In this document: piece after piece, positions 42,116-49,554 of the stretch
Layout of the letters: every line of letters starts with the position of its first letter
Numbering within the stretch: the stretch's first letter is position 1
Assembly (NCBI GenBank): GCA_036274495.1
Contig: DASUFP010000041.1
Span: 1-64,000, forward strand
Direction of reading: 5' to 3'
From: DASUFP01 sp036274495
GTDB lineage: Bacteria > Bacteroidota > Bacteroidia > AKYH767-A > OLB10
Length of the DNA stretch: 64,000 bases
Translations under genes and position numbers: made by a program
The notes under the pieces: generated by a model
What the model saw: the letters and a program-made list of their open reading frames with translations, nothing else
What the model was told of the DNA's origin: nothing
Databases searched by the model: none

Positions 42116-42961
42116 ATGCCTGACATTGGAATCATATCCATCCCTATACTTTTAATTGTTATCCTGGCAGAAATAATAATAAACTACCGGGAGAGCCTCG
42201 AATTATATAACAAGAAAGATGCGTTGAATAATTTCGCAACCGGACTGCTGGTTATTGGTGCAGGGATGTTTTTTAAAGTTGTTGCATTACTGTTTTTCTC
42301 TCTTTTATATAACTACCGTTTAATTGATTTAGGAAGCTCCCCTCTTGTTTGGTTATTTGCAATACTTGCATGCGACCTGGTTTTTTATTTATTTCATTAC
42401 CTGGGCCACATCTGGTGGATTTTTTGGGCCAACCATTCTGTGCATCACTCTTCCAAATATTATAATTATTCGGTTGGGGTAAGGAATCACTTCATTCATT
42501 TGAGTTACCGCTTTTTATTTTGGGCTCCGTTATGCTGGATCGGATTTAATCCATACATGATTTTGTTCATTGATAATTTCACCAGTTTATATCAGTTTTT
42601 ACTTCATACGCGCCTTATTGGAAAATTGGGGCCGCTTGAATGGTTTATGAATACCCCATCTCATCACCGGGTACACCACGGCTCCAACAAGATATACATT
42701 GACAAAAATTTTGGCGGACTCTTTATCATTTTCGACAGGATGTTTGGGACATTTTGTTCCGAATCGGAGCCTCCTGTTTATGGAATAACAACCGGTACAA
42801 AGGACAATAAGATAACGAGTATCGTATTTTCCGAATACAAAAGGATCTGGAATTTTGTACGATTACAGCCCGGGGTATTCAATAAATTTCGGCTGTTGTT
42901 TTCAGACCCCGGGAATAAATACAGTGAAAATCATTTTGACACACAACATTCAAATTCTTAA
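42116..42961 (+). CDS. Fatty-acid hydroxylase / sterol desaturase superfamily membrane protein
   Basis: A membrane di-iron oxygenase, 281 residues. Four or so hydrophobic helices frame the eight-histidine site: HxxxH at His94/His98 (FHYLGH), HxxHH at 107-111 (HSVHH) and HHxxHH at 183-188 (HHRVHH). Family members hydroxylate or desaturate lipids such as sterols, carotenoids, fatty acids or alkylglycerols. The substrate is not known. It is followed 5 bp later by a flavin monooxygenase, so the two probably act on one lipid-type substrate (inference). Confidence 0.9.
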   Translation: MPDIGIISIPILLIVILAEIIINYRESLELYNKKDALNNFATGLLVIGAGMFFKVVALLFFSLLYNYRLIDLGSSPLVWLFAILACDLVFYLFHYLGHIWWIFWANHSVHHSSKYYNYSVGVRNHFIHLSYRFLFWAPLCWIGFNPYMILFIDNFTSLYQFLLHTRLIGKLGPLEWFMNTPSHHRVHHGSNKIYIDKNFGGLFIIFDRMFGTFCSESEPPVYGITTGTKDNKITSIVFSEYKRIWNFVRLQPGVFNKFRLLFSDPGNKYSENHFDTQHSNS

Positions 42962-42966
42962 AAAGC

Positions 42967-44271
42967 ATGAAATACTTGATTATAGGAGCAGGTCCATGCG
43001 GATTAATTATGGCCAAGTACATGAAGGAAGCCGGTATTGAATATGAACACGCCGAAGCTGACTCGAACCTTGGCGGGAACTGGTTTCATGGGGTGTATGA
43101 TTCGGTTTATACAGATGCCGATAAAAGCACCATGGAATATCCTGCATTTCAAATGCCGGAATCCTATCCCGATTTTCTATCGGCTAAACAAATGCTGAAA
43201 TATTATAATGATTTTGCAGATTCATTTGGCCTACGTTCAATGATTCAATTCAATACCAGTGTTACCTGGATTACTGCCGAAAGTGATAATTCATGGAGTG
43301 TTCAATTTAATAATGGCATAACTAAAATTTATACCGGCGTAATTATTTGCAATGGTCACCACTGGGACAGAAACATTCCGGAACTGCCGGGGAATTTTGA
43401 AGGAACTGTACTTCATTCCAAAGATTACAAAAACGGTTCACAACTTACCGGAAAGAAAGTACTTGTAGTTGGCAGCAGAAATTCAGCTGTCGATATTGCA
43501 TGTGAAGCCGCCCGTTACGGGGCAAAAGCGGTGCTTAGCATGCGGGAGAGCCCCTGGATTATTCCAAAGGCTTTTTTTGGCAAACCTCTCAGTAAACTGG
43601 GAGGCGGTATGCCTGATTTACTGAAACCCTATCTGATAAAACTGCTGGTACGTTTATCGTTCGGTGCATACTCCGATTACAAGATGGCAAAGCCACAACA
43701 CAGGCCGCTTCAGAAATTACCAACCATGAGTGAGGAATTCCCTTACTACCTGCGACATGGACGTGTAAAAGTTAAGCCGGGAATCAGCGATTGCGCCGGG
43801 AACACCATACGGTTTTCGGACAAATCGGAAGAGGAATTTGATTTGGTAGTAATGGCCACCGGATACAAACTGAGCTTCCCTTTTTTGCCCGAAGAACTGA
43901 GCAGAACAAGAGGACAGAATTTACTTTGTTACGGATATTCGGTATATTCTGATTACAAAGGCTTGTTTTTCTTTGGATGGCCACAGGTTATAGGTGGCAT
44001 CGGACAGCTGTCGGAAATGATGGCTGCGGCGCTGGTTGATTTAATAAAATTGGAACATGAAACGGATTTGCCTTCGGGATTAATATTAATGACAAAGGGA
44101 AATGAACTCAGCAAAAATAATCGTCCCACCGGAAAGGAGATTTCCAAATGGATAAGGAAAAATTCTTACAGTAAATTAATACGGGTTGCCCGCAAGGACT
44201 TACGCAACAAGGTTCATACTAATTTACCCACCCGGGAAATGTATGAGAGAAAACCGGTTGCTTATTATTAA
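42967..44271 (+). CDS. Flavin-containing monooxygenase (FMO-like)
   Basis: A soluble FAD/NADPH monooxygenase, 434 residues. The FAD loop GAGPCG is at 7-12. The FMO fingerprint FxGxxxHSxxY is present as FEGTVLHSKDY (144-154), and the NADPH loop reads GSRNSA (169-174). VVMATGYKLSFPFLP is the usual ATG segment. FMOs oxygenate N, S or carbonyl groups, the last as Baeyer-Villiger enzymes. The 5-bp gap to the hydroxylase gene suggests one transcript and a shared pathway. Confidence 0.9.
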   Translation: MKYLIIGAGPCGLIMAKYMKEAGIEYEHAEADSNLGGNWFHGVYDSVYTDADKSTMEYPAFQMPESYPDFLSAKQMLKYYNDFADSFGLRSMIQFNTSVTWITAESDNSWSVQFNNGITKIYTGVIICNGHHWDRNIPELPGNFEGTVLHSKDYKNGSQLTGKKVLVVGSRNSAVDIACEAARYGAKAVLSMRESPWIIPKAFFGKPLSKLGGGMPDLLKPYLIKLLVRLSFGAYSDYKMAKPQHRPLQKLPTMSEEFPYYLRHGRVKVKPGISDCAGNTIRFSDKSEEEFDLVVMATGYKLSFPFLPEELSRTRGQNLLCYGYSVYSDYKGLFFFGWPQVIGGIGQLSEMMAAALVDLIKLEHETDLPSGLILMTKGNELSKNNRPTGKEISKWIRKNSYSKLIRVARKDLRNKVHTNLPTREMYERKPVAYY

Positions 44272-44290
44272 TAATAACTAATCATTTTGA

Positions 44291-45049
44291 TTAAACGCTC
44301 CCTGAGGATTCCAGATTTACCCACAAGTCACTCAAAAATTCCAGAAACCGTAAAACAATAATCAGGTTCAATATCAAATAAACAATAACTCTGAGCCACA
44401 AATAGCGGATTCCTTTAGTTGAAAATAAATCGATCAGCGTCCACAAACTATATGCGAGAGAAATAATAATCTGAAACAAATAAAATCCCCAGTGCAGTAC
44501 ATTTAGTGAAAATAAACCGCCTCCAATCAGATAACATAAAACGTAGAACAAGTACACTTCGGAAAATGCATACATAGTAACTACTATTGATTCGATATAA
44601 GTATACAGGGGCCGGCCAAGCATAAAATAAAATATTGCCGCGCTTACAGGAAACGTGAGGAGATAAAGCCATTCGCCATGTGTGATAAACAGCTTGATAC
44701 TCTCAGGGTGTTTAAAGGTCAGTCCTTCCATAAATACGGGATGAAATCCGGAATGAGCTAAGATCATCCTGTGAACCAGAATGGTAATGGTTACCCAAAC
44801 CAGGAAGAAGGAAACCGGTGACTGGTATTTTTTTCGTTTGCCGGAAAGGTATTCGTCGAGCACTTTTCCGGGACGTATCAGCAGTTGCCAGGAGGTGCCG
44901 AAAATACTTTTCTCTGCGTGTGTTAATGTTTTAAACCCCTCCGACAAAAAGGATTTCCAGGTTATTCTTCCTGTTTTTGCAGCCTGGGCACATTGGGGGC
45001 AATAATTGCCCTCGACCAAATGTCCGCAGTTTAAACAATGAATAAGCAT
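44291..45049 (-). CDS. DUF3667 membrane protein with zinc ribbon
   Basis: A 252-residue protein. It opens with a zinc-ribbon (CLNCGHLVEGNYCPQC, CxxC...CxxC), then a family-typical amphipathic stretch (SFLSEGFKTLTHAEKSIFGTSWQLLIRPGKVLDEYLSGKRKKYQSPVSF region). Four or five membrane helices follow. DUF3667 is common in Bacteroidota and of unknown role; the layout suggests a membrane sensor or assembly factor. It converges with the FMO gene. Confidence 0.88.
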   Translation of the reverse strand: MLIHCLNCGHLVEGNYCPQCAQAAKTGRITWKSFLSEGFKTLTHAEKSIFGTSWQLLIRPGKVLDEYLSGKRKKYQSPVSFFLVWVTITILVHRMILAHSGFHPVFMEGLTFKHPESIKLFITHGEWLYLLTFPVSAAIFYFMLGRPLYTYIESIVVTMYAFSEVYLFYVLCYLIGGGLFSLNVLHWGFYLFQIIISLAYSLWTLIDLFSTKGIRYLWLRVIVYLILNLIIVLRFLEFLSDLWVNLESSGSV

Positions 45050-45186
45050 ATTTATGATTCAAAATACCGGCCCAAAAGCTACGATCTGATAGTTGAATAA
45101 TGAACTAAATTAAAAGAATTCTTCAGACAGAAAAAATGATTTTTCCTAAAAAGTGAATACTTGCTCCAATTTAAAATTGATATTAT

Positions 45187-45396
45187 TTACTTTGAGGCTT
45201 GCGGTTTTCGCAACAACAGAAAAGCATTGGTGGCCAGCAACAGCATAAGTGCGAGATAAGAGGCCTTTTCAACCGGTGTTCCCTGAAAGTTTTCGTTAAT
45301 CCCGTTGTAAAGAATCCACAATACAAACAGAATATTCATGATTACAGCACCTGCACTCAGCAGACCCATAAAGCCGGAAGTTGCTTTTTGATTCAT
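45187..45396 (-). CDS. Small two-helix membrane protein, 69 aa
   Basis: A 69-residue protein with two hydrophobic helices (FMGLLSAGAVIMNILFVLWILYN and ASYLALMLLLATNAFLLL) and a basic C-terminus (RKPQASK). It looks like a real small membrane protein of the kind found in Bacteroidota. No function is known to me. It stands alone between the DUF3667 gene and the trans-sulfuration gene. Confidence 0.65.
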   Translation of the reverse strand: MNQKATSGFMGLLSAGAVIMNILFVLWILYNGINENFQGTPVEKASYLALMLLLATNAFLLLRKPQASK

Positions 45397-45556
45397 GGTT
45401 GAAATGATATAGTTGTTATTTTAATCCAATGTGAATATACAACCCCCTGTTCAATTTACAAAAACCGGGAACCGAATTGACAAACCATTTTATAGTTTGC
45501 TTTTATAAACTAATTAACTGTTTAAACGCGACTCTCGGCATTTCGGTCTCCGGGTA

Positions 45557-45587
45557 TAAAAAAAATCCCGGATGAAGTTCCGGGATA
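45557..45587 (-). terminator. Intrinsic terminator of the trans-sulfuration gene
   Basis: On the minus strand ATCCCGG-AACTTCAT-CCGGGAT is followed by a run of eight T, 26 bp after the stop at 45614. Confidence 0.88.
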
Positions 45588-45613
45588 TGTTGCTGTTGAG
45601 CTATTGGGGTTAT

Positions 45614-46753
45614 TTATCCCAGCGCCTGTTTAAGGTCGTCAATCAGATCTTCTATATCTTCAATGCCGACACTCAGACGAATGAGTGAATCTGTTACACC
45701 TGATTTGAGCCGTTCTTCCTTTGGAATAGAGGCATGTGTCATGGTTGCCGGATGTCCGAGCAGTGATTCCACACCCCCTAATGATTCGGCAAGCGAAAAT
45801 ATTTTTACAGAGGAGGCCATTCTGAATGCCTCATCAATATTGTCGCCTTTCATTGTAAATGAGATCATCCCTCCAAAGTCGCGCATCTGTTCCTTTGCTA
45901 TCATGTGGTTTGGATGGTCTTCGAATCCGGGCCAGTACACTTTATCAATTTTGGGATGGTTGCGTAAAAAGTGAGCGATTGCCTTTCCATTACTGCAATG
46001 GCGTTCCATCCGTACCTGCAATGTTTTCAATCCCCTTAAAACCAAAAAGCTATCCATTGGTCCGGGAGTAGCGCCACACGAATTATGAATAAACGCCAGC
46101 TTTTCATAAAGCTGATCGTCGTTCAAGCATAAAGCCCCCATAACCACATCGCTGTGACCACCGAGATATTTTGTTACCGAATGCAAAACAATATGTGCAC
46201 CCAAGGCCAGTGGATTTTGAAGATAGGGAGACGCGAATGTGTTATCGACCACCAAAGTAATGCCGGCTTCCTCTGCTATTTTACCGCAGGCTTCGATGTC
46301 GATAATTTGCATCATCGGGTTAGTAGGCGTTTCAACCCAAATTAATTTTGTGTTTTCATTCAGGTAGTTTTTAATATTGGAAGCGTCATACAAATCAACA
46401 AAATGAAATTTGATGTTGTATTGAGCGAAAACTTTAGTGAACATCCGGTAGGTTCCGCCGTACAAATCACGTGTGGCAATTACTTCACTCCCGGGTTTCA
46501 GCAGTTTTATAATTGCATCCGATGCCCCCATTCCACTTGAAAAACACAATCCGTGTTTTGCATTTTCGAGCGCGGCTAAACATTTTTCGAGTGCCGACCG
46601 GGTTGGGTTTTTCCCACGTGCATAAGAATACCCTTTTGTTTTACCCGGAGATTCCTGAACATAGGTTGAAGTTTGGTAAATGGGTGTCATAATAGCACCT
46701 GTTACCGGATCAGGTTCTTGTCCGGCATGAATAGCCTTGGTTGCAAATTTCAT
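45614..46753 (-). CDS. Cystathionine gamma-synthase/lyase-type PLP enzyme
   Basis: A PLP enzyme of the Cys/Met metabolism family, 379 residues. The PLP lysine is Lys195 in HSVTKYLGGHSDV. Substrate-side marks are YSYARGKNPTRSALE, ETPTNPMMQI, LVVDNTFASPYLQNPL and SLGGVESLLGHPATMTHAS. Family members are cystathionine gamma-synthase, gamma-lyase, beta-lyase and O-acetylhomoserine sulfhydrylase. The SLGGVESL loop and overall length fit gamma-synthase or gamma-lyase, which sequence alone does not separate. A promoter lies directly upstream and a terminator downstream, so it is a one-gene unit. Confidence 0.9.
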   Translation of the reverse strand: MKFATKAIHAGQEPDPVTGAIMTPIYQTSTYVQESPGKTKGYSYARGKNPTRSALEKCLAALENAKHGLCFSSGMGASDAIIKLLKPGSEVIATRDLYGGTYRMFTKVFAQYNIKFHFVDLYDASNIKNYLNENTKLIWVETPTNPMMQIIDIEACGKIAEEAGITLVVDNTFASPYLQNPLALGAHIVLHSVTKYLGGHSDVVMGALCLNDDQLYEKLAFIHNSCGATPGPMDSFLVLRGLKTLQVRMERHCSNGKAIAHFLRNHPKIDKVYWPGFEDHPNHMIAKEQMRDFGGMISFTMKGDNIDEAFRMASSVKIFSLAESLGGVESLLGHPATMTHASIPKEERLKSGVTDSLIRLSVGIEDIEDLIDDLKQALG

Positions 46754-46773
46754 CTCTTAATTTTTTGTGGGCT

Positions 46774-46802
46774 CAAAGGTACGCAGTTTCAGTTGCCCTC
46801 AA
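46774..46802 (-). promoter_or_regulatory. Bacteroidota promoter of the trans-sulfuration gene
   Basis: On the minus strand TTG (46800-46802), 18 bp, TACCTTTG (46774-46781). ATG 46753 is 20 bp downstream. Confidence 0.7.
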
Positions 46803-46969
46803 TTCCCTGTTCTAAAAAGTCCGGCCATTTTATGTGGAGCGAATCACCGGTAACAAAATGAGAATACTATATTTAAGGTGTTGCACACTAAACCTTTTGA
46901 GAGAAGAGTTTGTTATCCAATTTACGCCTTTTCATAGCCATTCCTTTAGGCTGAACGGCCCAAAATCTG

Positions 46970-46977
46970 TAACTTTG
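46970..46977 (+). promoter_or_regulatory. -7 box of dxs
   Basis: TAACTTTG, a full -7 match, 19 bp before ATG 46997. The -33 region has TTTAG rather than TTTG. Confidence 0.55.
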
Positions 46978-46996
46978 TAACATTCCCTTACCGGCA

Positions 46997-48916
46997 ATGG
47001 AAGTCAAACCAGGAAAACTACTCAGGAGCATTGATGTGCCTGCTGATCTGCGTAAGCTTAAAGAAGCTAAATTGAAGCAGGTTTGCGATGAGTTACGGCA
47101 GTATATTATTGATATTGTATCGGTTAACGGCGGGCATTTTGGTGCCAGCTTAGGGGTTGTTGAACTTACCGTTGCGCTTCATTATGTTTTTAATACTCCC
47201 GATGATCAACTGGTTTGGGATGTGGGCCACCAGGCATATGGCCACAAAATACTTACAGATCGCCGCAAAGTATTCCATACGAACCGGATTTATAAAGGAA
47301 TTTCCGGATTCCCTAAAAGGTCTGAAAGTGAGTATGATACGTTTGGCGTTGGCCATTCTTCCACCTCCATTTCGGCTGCTCTCGGCATGGCCGTAGGTTC
47401 GCGGCTGCAGGGAAACACTACCCGGCAGCATGTAGCAGTTATTGGTGACGGCGCTCTAACGGCGGGAATGGCCTTTGAGGGGCTGAACCACGGGGGTGTC
47501 GAAAACTCCAATTTGCTGGTAATTCTGAACGACAATTGCATGAGCATTGACCCCAATGTTGGGGCGCTCAAAGAATATCTTGCCGACGTTACGGCTTCCC
47601 ATACTTACAATAAGGTTAAGGACGAGATCTGGAATATACTTGGTAAAATAAGCAAGTTTGGTCCCAACGCTCAGGCCATTGCACAAAAGGTTGAAAACGC
47701 CGTCAAGTCGGCACTCTTACGCCAAAGCAATTTATTTGAGGCGCTCCGCTTCCGTTACTTCGGACCCATTGACGGACATGATGTGAAGCACCTCGTAAAA
47801 ATAATGAAGGACTTAAAAGATATTCCGGGTCCTAAAATTTTACATTGTGTAACCGTTAAGGGAAAGGGTTTTGAATTAGCAGAGAAAGATCAGACTAAGT
47901 GGCATGCACCCGGTTTGTTTGACAAAATTACAGGTGAAATTTTTAAGCCTGTCAAAAATGGACCGCAGCCTCCGAAGTATCAGGATGTATTCGGACATAC
48001 CATTGTAGAGTTAGCAGAAAAAAATAAAAAAATTGTTGGTGTTACGCCGGCAATGCCGTCAGGATGTTCGCTCAACATTATGATGAAGGTTATGCCCGAC
48101 CGTGCGTTTGATGTTGGAATTGCAGAACAGCATGCGGTAACTTTTTCGGCCGGTATGGCAACAAGCGGATTGATTCCGTTTTGCAATATCTATTCTTCGT
48201 TTATGCAGAGGGCGTATGATCAGGTAGTACATGATGTGGCACTCCAGAATCTGCATGTAATTTTTTGTCTCGACCGGGGTGGTTTAGCCGGAGCGGACGG
48301 ACCAACGCACCATGGTGTTTTTGATTATGCTTACTTCAGGTGCATCCCGAATATGGTAGTATCGGCACCCATGAATGAGGAAGAATTACGCAACCTCATG
48401 TACAGTGCAACGCTTCATAAAGGACCCTACGCCATTCGCTACCCAAGAGGTAACGGTGTTATGCCTGAATGGAGAACGCCTCTCAAAAAGATAGAAACCG
48501 GAAAAGGAAGAATGGTTCGGGAGGGAGAAGAAGTTGCAATTCTCACCATAGGTCATCCCGGAAACTTTGCTGTTGAAGCTTGCAGCCGTCTCGATAACGA
48601 AGGCTTTCATCCCGCACATTACGACTTGCGTTTTGTGAAACCGCTTGACGCCGAATTACTGCATGATATTTTTTCAAGGTTTAAAAAAATAATAACTGTT
48701 GAGGATCACGCCATCCAGGGAGGCTTTGGTAGTGCTGTCGCCGAATTCATGATTGATCACGGCTATCAGGCCGCCATTACACGGCTGGGAGTTCCCGACC
48801 GGTTTATTGAGCATGGTGAACAACCGGAGCTTTGGGCCGAGTGCCGGTTCGACGCCGCGGCTATTGCCGATGCCGTAAGGAAAATGGCTGGGGCAGAAGT
48901 GTTTGCAATGTCTTGA
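46997..48916 (+). CDS. dxs: 1-deoxy-D-xylulose-5-phosphate synthase
   Basis: First enzyme of the MEP pathway, a TPP-dependent transketolase-like protein that condenses pyruvate with glyceraldehyde 3-phosphate. The 639 residues are a normal length. Marks are VWDVGHQAYGHKILTDR, GVGHSSTSISAALG, and the TPP motif GDGALTAGMAFE through LNDNCMSI. The activating Glu is in VGIAEQHAVTFSAG, and DRGGLAGADGPTHHG follows. ATG start at 46997. ispD of the same pathway is at 23736-24395. Confidence 0.97.
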   Translation: MEVKPGKLLRSIDVPADLRKLKEAKLKQVCDELRQYIIDIVSVNGGHFGASLGVVELTVALHYVFNTPDDQLVWDVGHQAYGHKILTDRRKVFHTNRIYKGISGFPKRSESEYDTFGVGHSSTSISAALGMAVGSRLQGNTTRQHVAVIGDGALTAGMAFEGLNHGGVENSNLLVILNDNCMSIDPNVGALKEYLADVTASHTYNKVKDEIWNILGKISKFGPNAQAIAQKVENAVKSALLRQSNLFEALRFRYFGPIDGHDVKHLVKIMKDLKDIPGPKILHCVTVKGKGFELAEKDQTKWHAPGLFDKITGEIFKPVKNGPQPPKYQDVFGHTIVELAEKNKKIVGVTPAMPSGCSLNIMMKVMPDRAFDVGIAEQHAVTFSAGMATSGLIPFCNIYSSFMQRAYDQVVHDVALQNLHVIFCLDRGGLAGADGPTHHGVFDYAYFRCIPNMVVSAPMNEEELRNLMYSATLHKGPYAIRYPRGNGVMPEWRTPLKKIETGKGRMVREGEEVAILTIGHPGNFAVEACSRLDNEGFHPAHYDLRFVKPLDAELLHDIFSRFKKIITVEDHAIQGGFGSAVAEFMIDHGYQAAITRLGVPDRFIEHGEQPELWAECRFDAAAIADAVRKMAGAEVFAMS

Positions 48917-48937
48917 TTTACAATATTATAGTAAAAC

Positions 48938-48968
48938 TTGACTATTTCATTTCTCTTTCGTATCTTTA
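48938..48968 (+). promoter_or_regulatory. Promoter of the 148-aa exported protein gene
   Basis: TTG (48938-48940), 20 bp, TATCTTTA (48961-48968). A second -7-like box, TAAATTTG, lies at 48975-48982. The start codon is at 49015. Confidence 0.55.
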
Positions 48969-49014
48969 ATTTCCTAAATTTGTAGGTATTGTATCTATTT
49001 ATACTTCAGCTGTT

Positions 49015-49461
49015 ATGAAAACAATTAAATTACTAATTCTCGCCTTTGGCGTATTTGCAGCTTCAAATTTGCTGGCACAAAACAGTTCTAAACTATCCGG
49101 CAAAGAGTTCAAGGTTTTCATCAATAAATCCGATATGCCCAGTCCTGAAACGCAGGTAGAGGACATCATCACTTTTACGGGTAGCAAAGCTTCCTCTCAA
49201 ACATGTGCTTCACGTGGTATGAAGGCAGCGCGGTTTACTGAAAAACTGGAAGGAACGCAAACCAAGTTTCAGATGACCTTAACGCAATCAAACGGAGAAA
49301 CATGGGCTTTCGATGGTTTCATGGAAGACAATCATATGGGCGGAACAATTACTGTTACCCGTACTGGTCAGGCACCTGAGACTTTAATTTTCAGAGGCAT
49401 GACAACCCAATTATGGGATGCATTGCAAATGCGTCGTGAATCAGAGCGTACCAGCCAATAA
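49015..49461 (+). CDS. Exported protein of unknown function, 148 aa
   Basis: A small exported protein with a signal peptide (LLILAFGVFAASNLLAQ). The mature part has KLSGKEFKVFINKSDMP, then FTGSKASSQTCASRGMKAARFTEK, then beta-strand runs (KFQMTLTQSNGETWAFDGFMEDNHMGGTITV, split here by reading). It resembles small lipocalin- or META-like beta barrels in outline, but I cannot name a family. Own promoter and terminator, so an independent unit. Confidence 0.8.
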   Translation: MKTIKLLILAFGVFAASNLLAQNSSKLSGKEFKVFINKSDMPSPETQVEDIITFTGSKASSQTCASRGMKAARFTEKLEGTQTKFQMTLTQSNGETWAFDGFMEDNHMGGTITVTRTGQAPETLIFRGMTTQLWDALQMRRESERTSQ

Positions 49462-49485
49462 AACGTATAAACAATTTATACCCTG

Positions 49486-49514
49486 AATCCCGGACTCATC
49501 TCCGGGATTTTTTT
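49486..49514 (+). terminator. Intrinsic terminator of the 148-aa protein gene
   Basis: AATCCCGG-ACTCATCT-CCGGGATT followed by a run of T, 25 bp after the stop at 49461. Confidence 0.88.
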
Positions 49515-49554
49515 ATTGTTTTATATTTGATCTGTCTGACAACTCGTCGCCACT

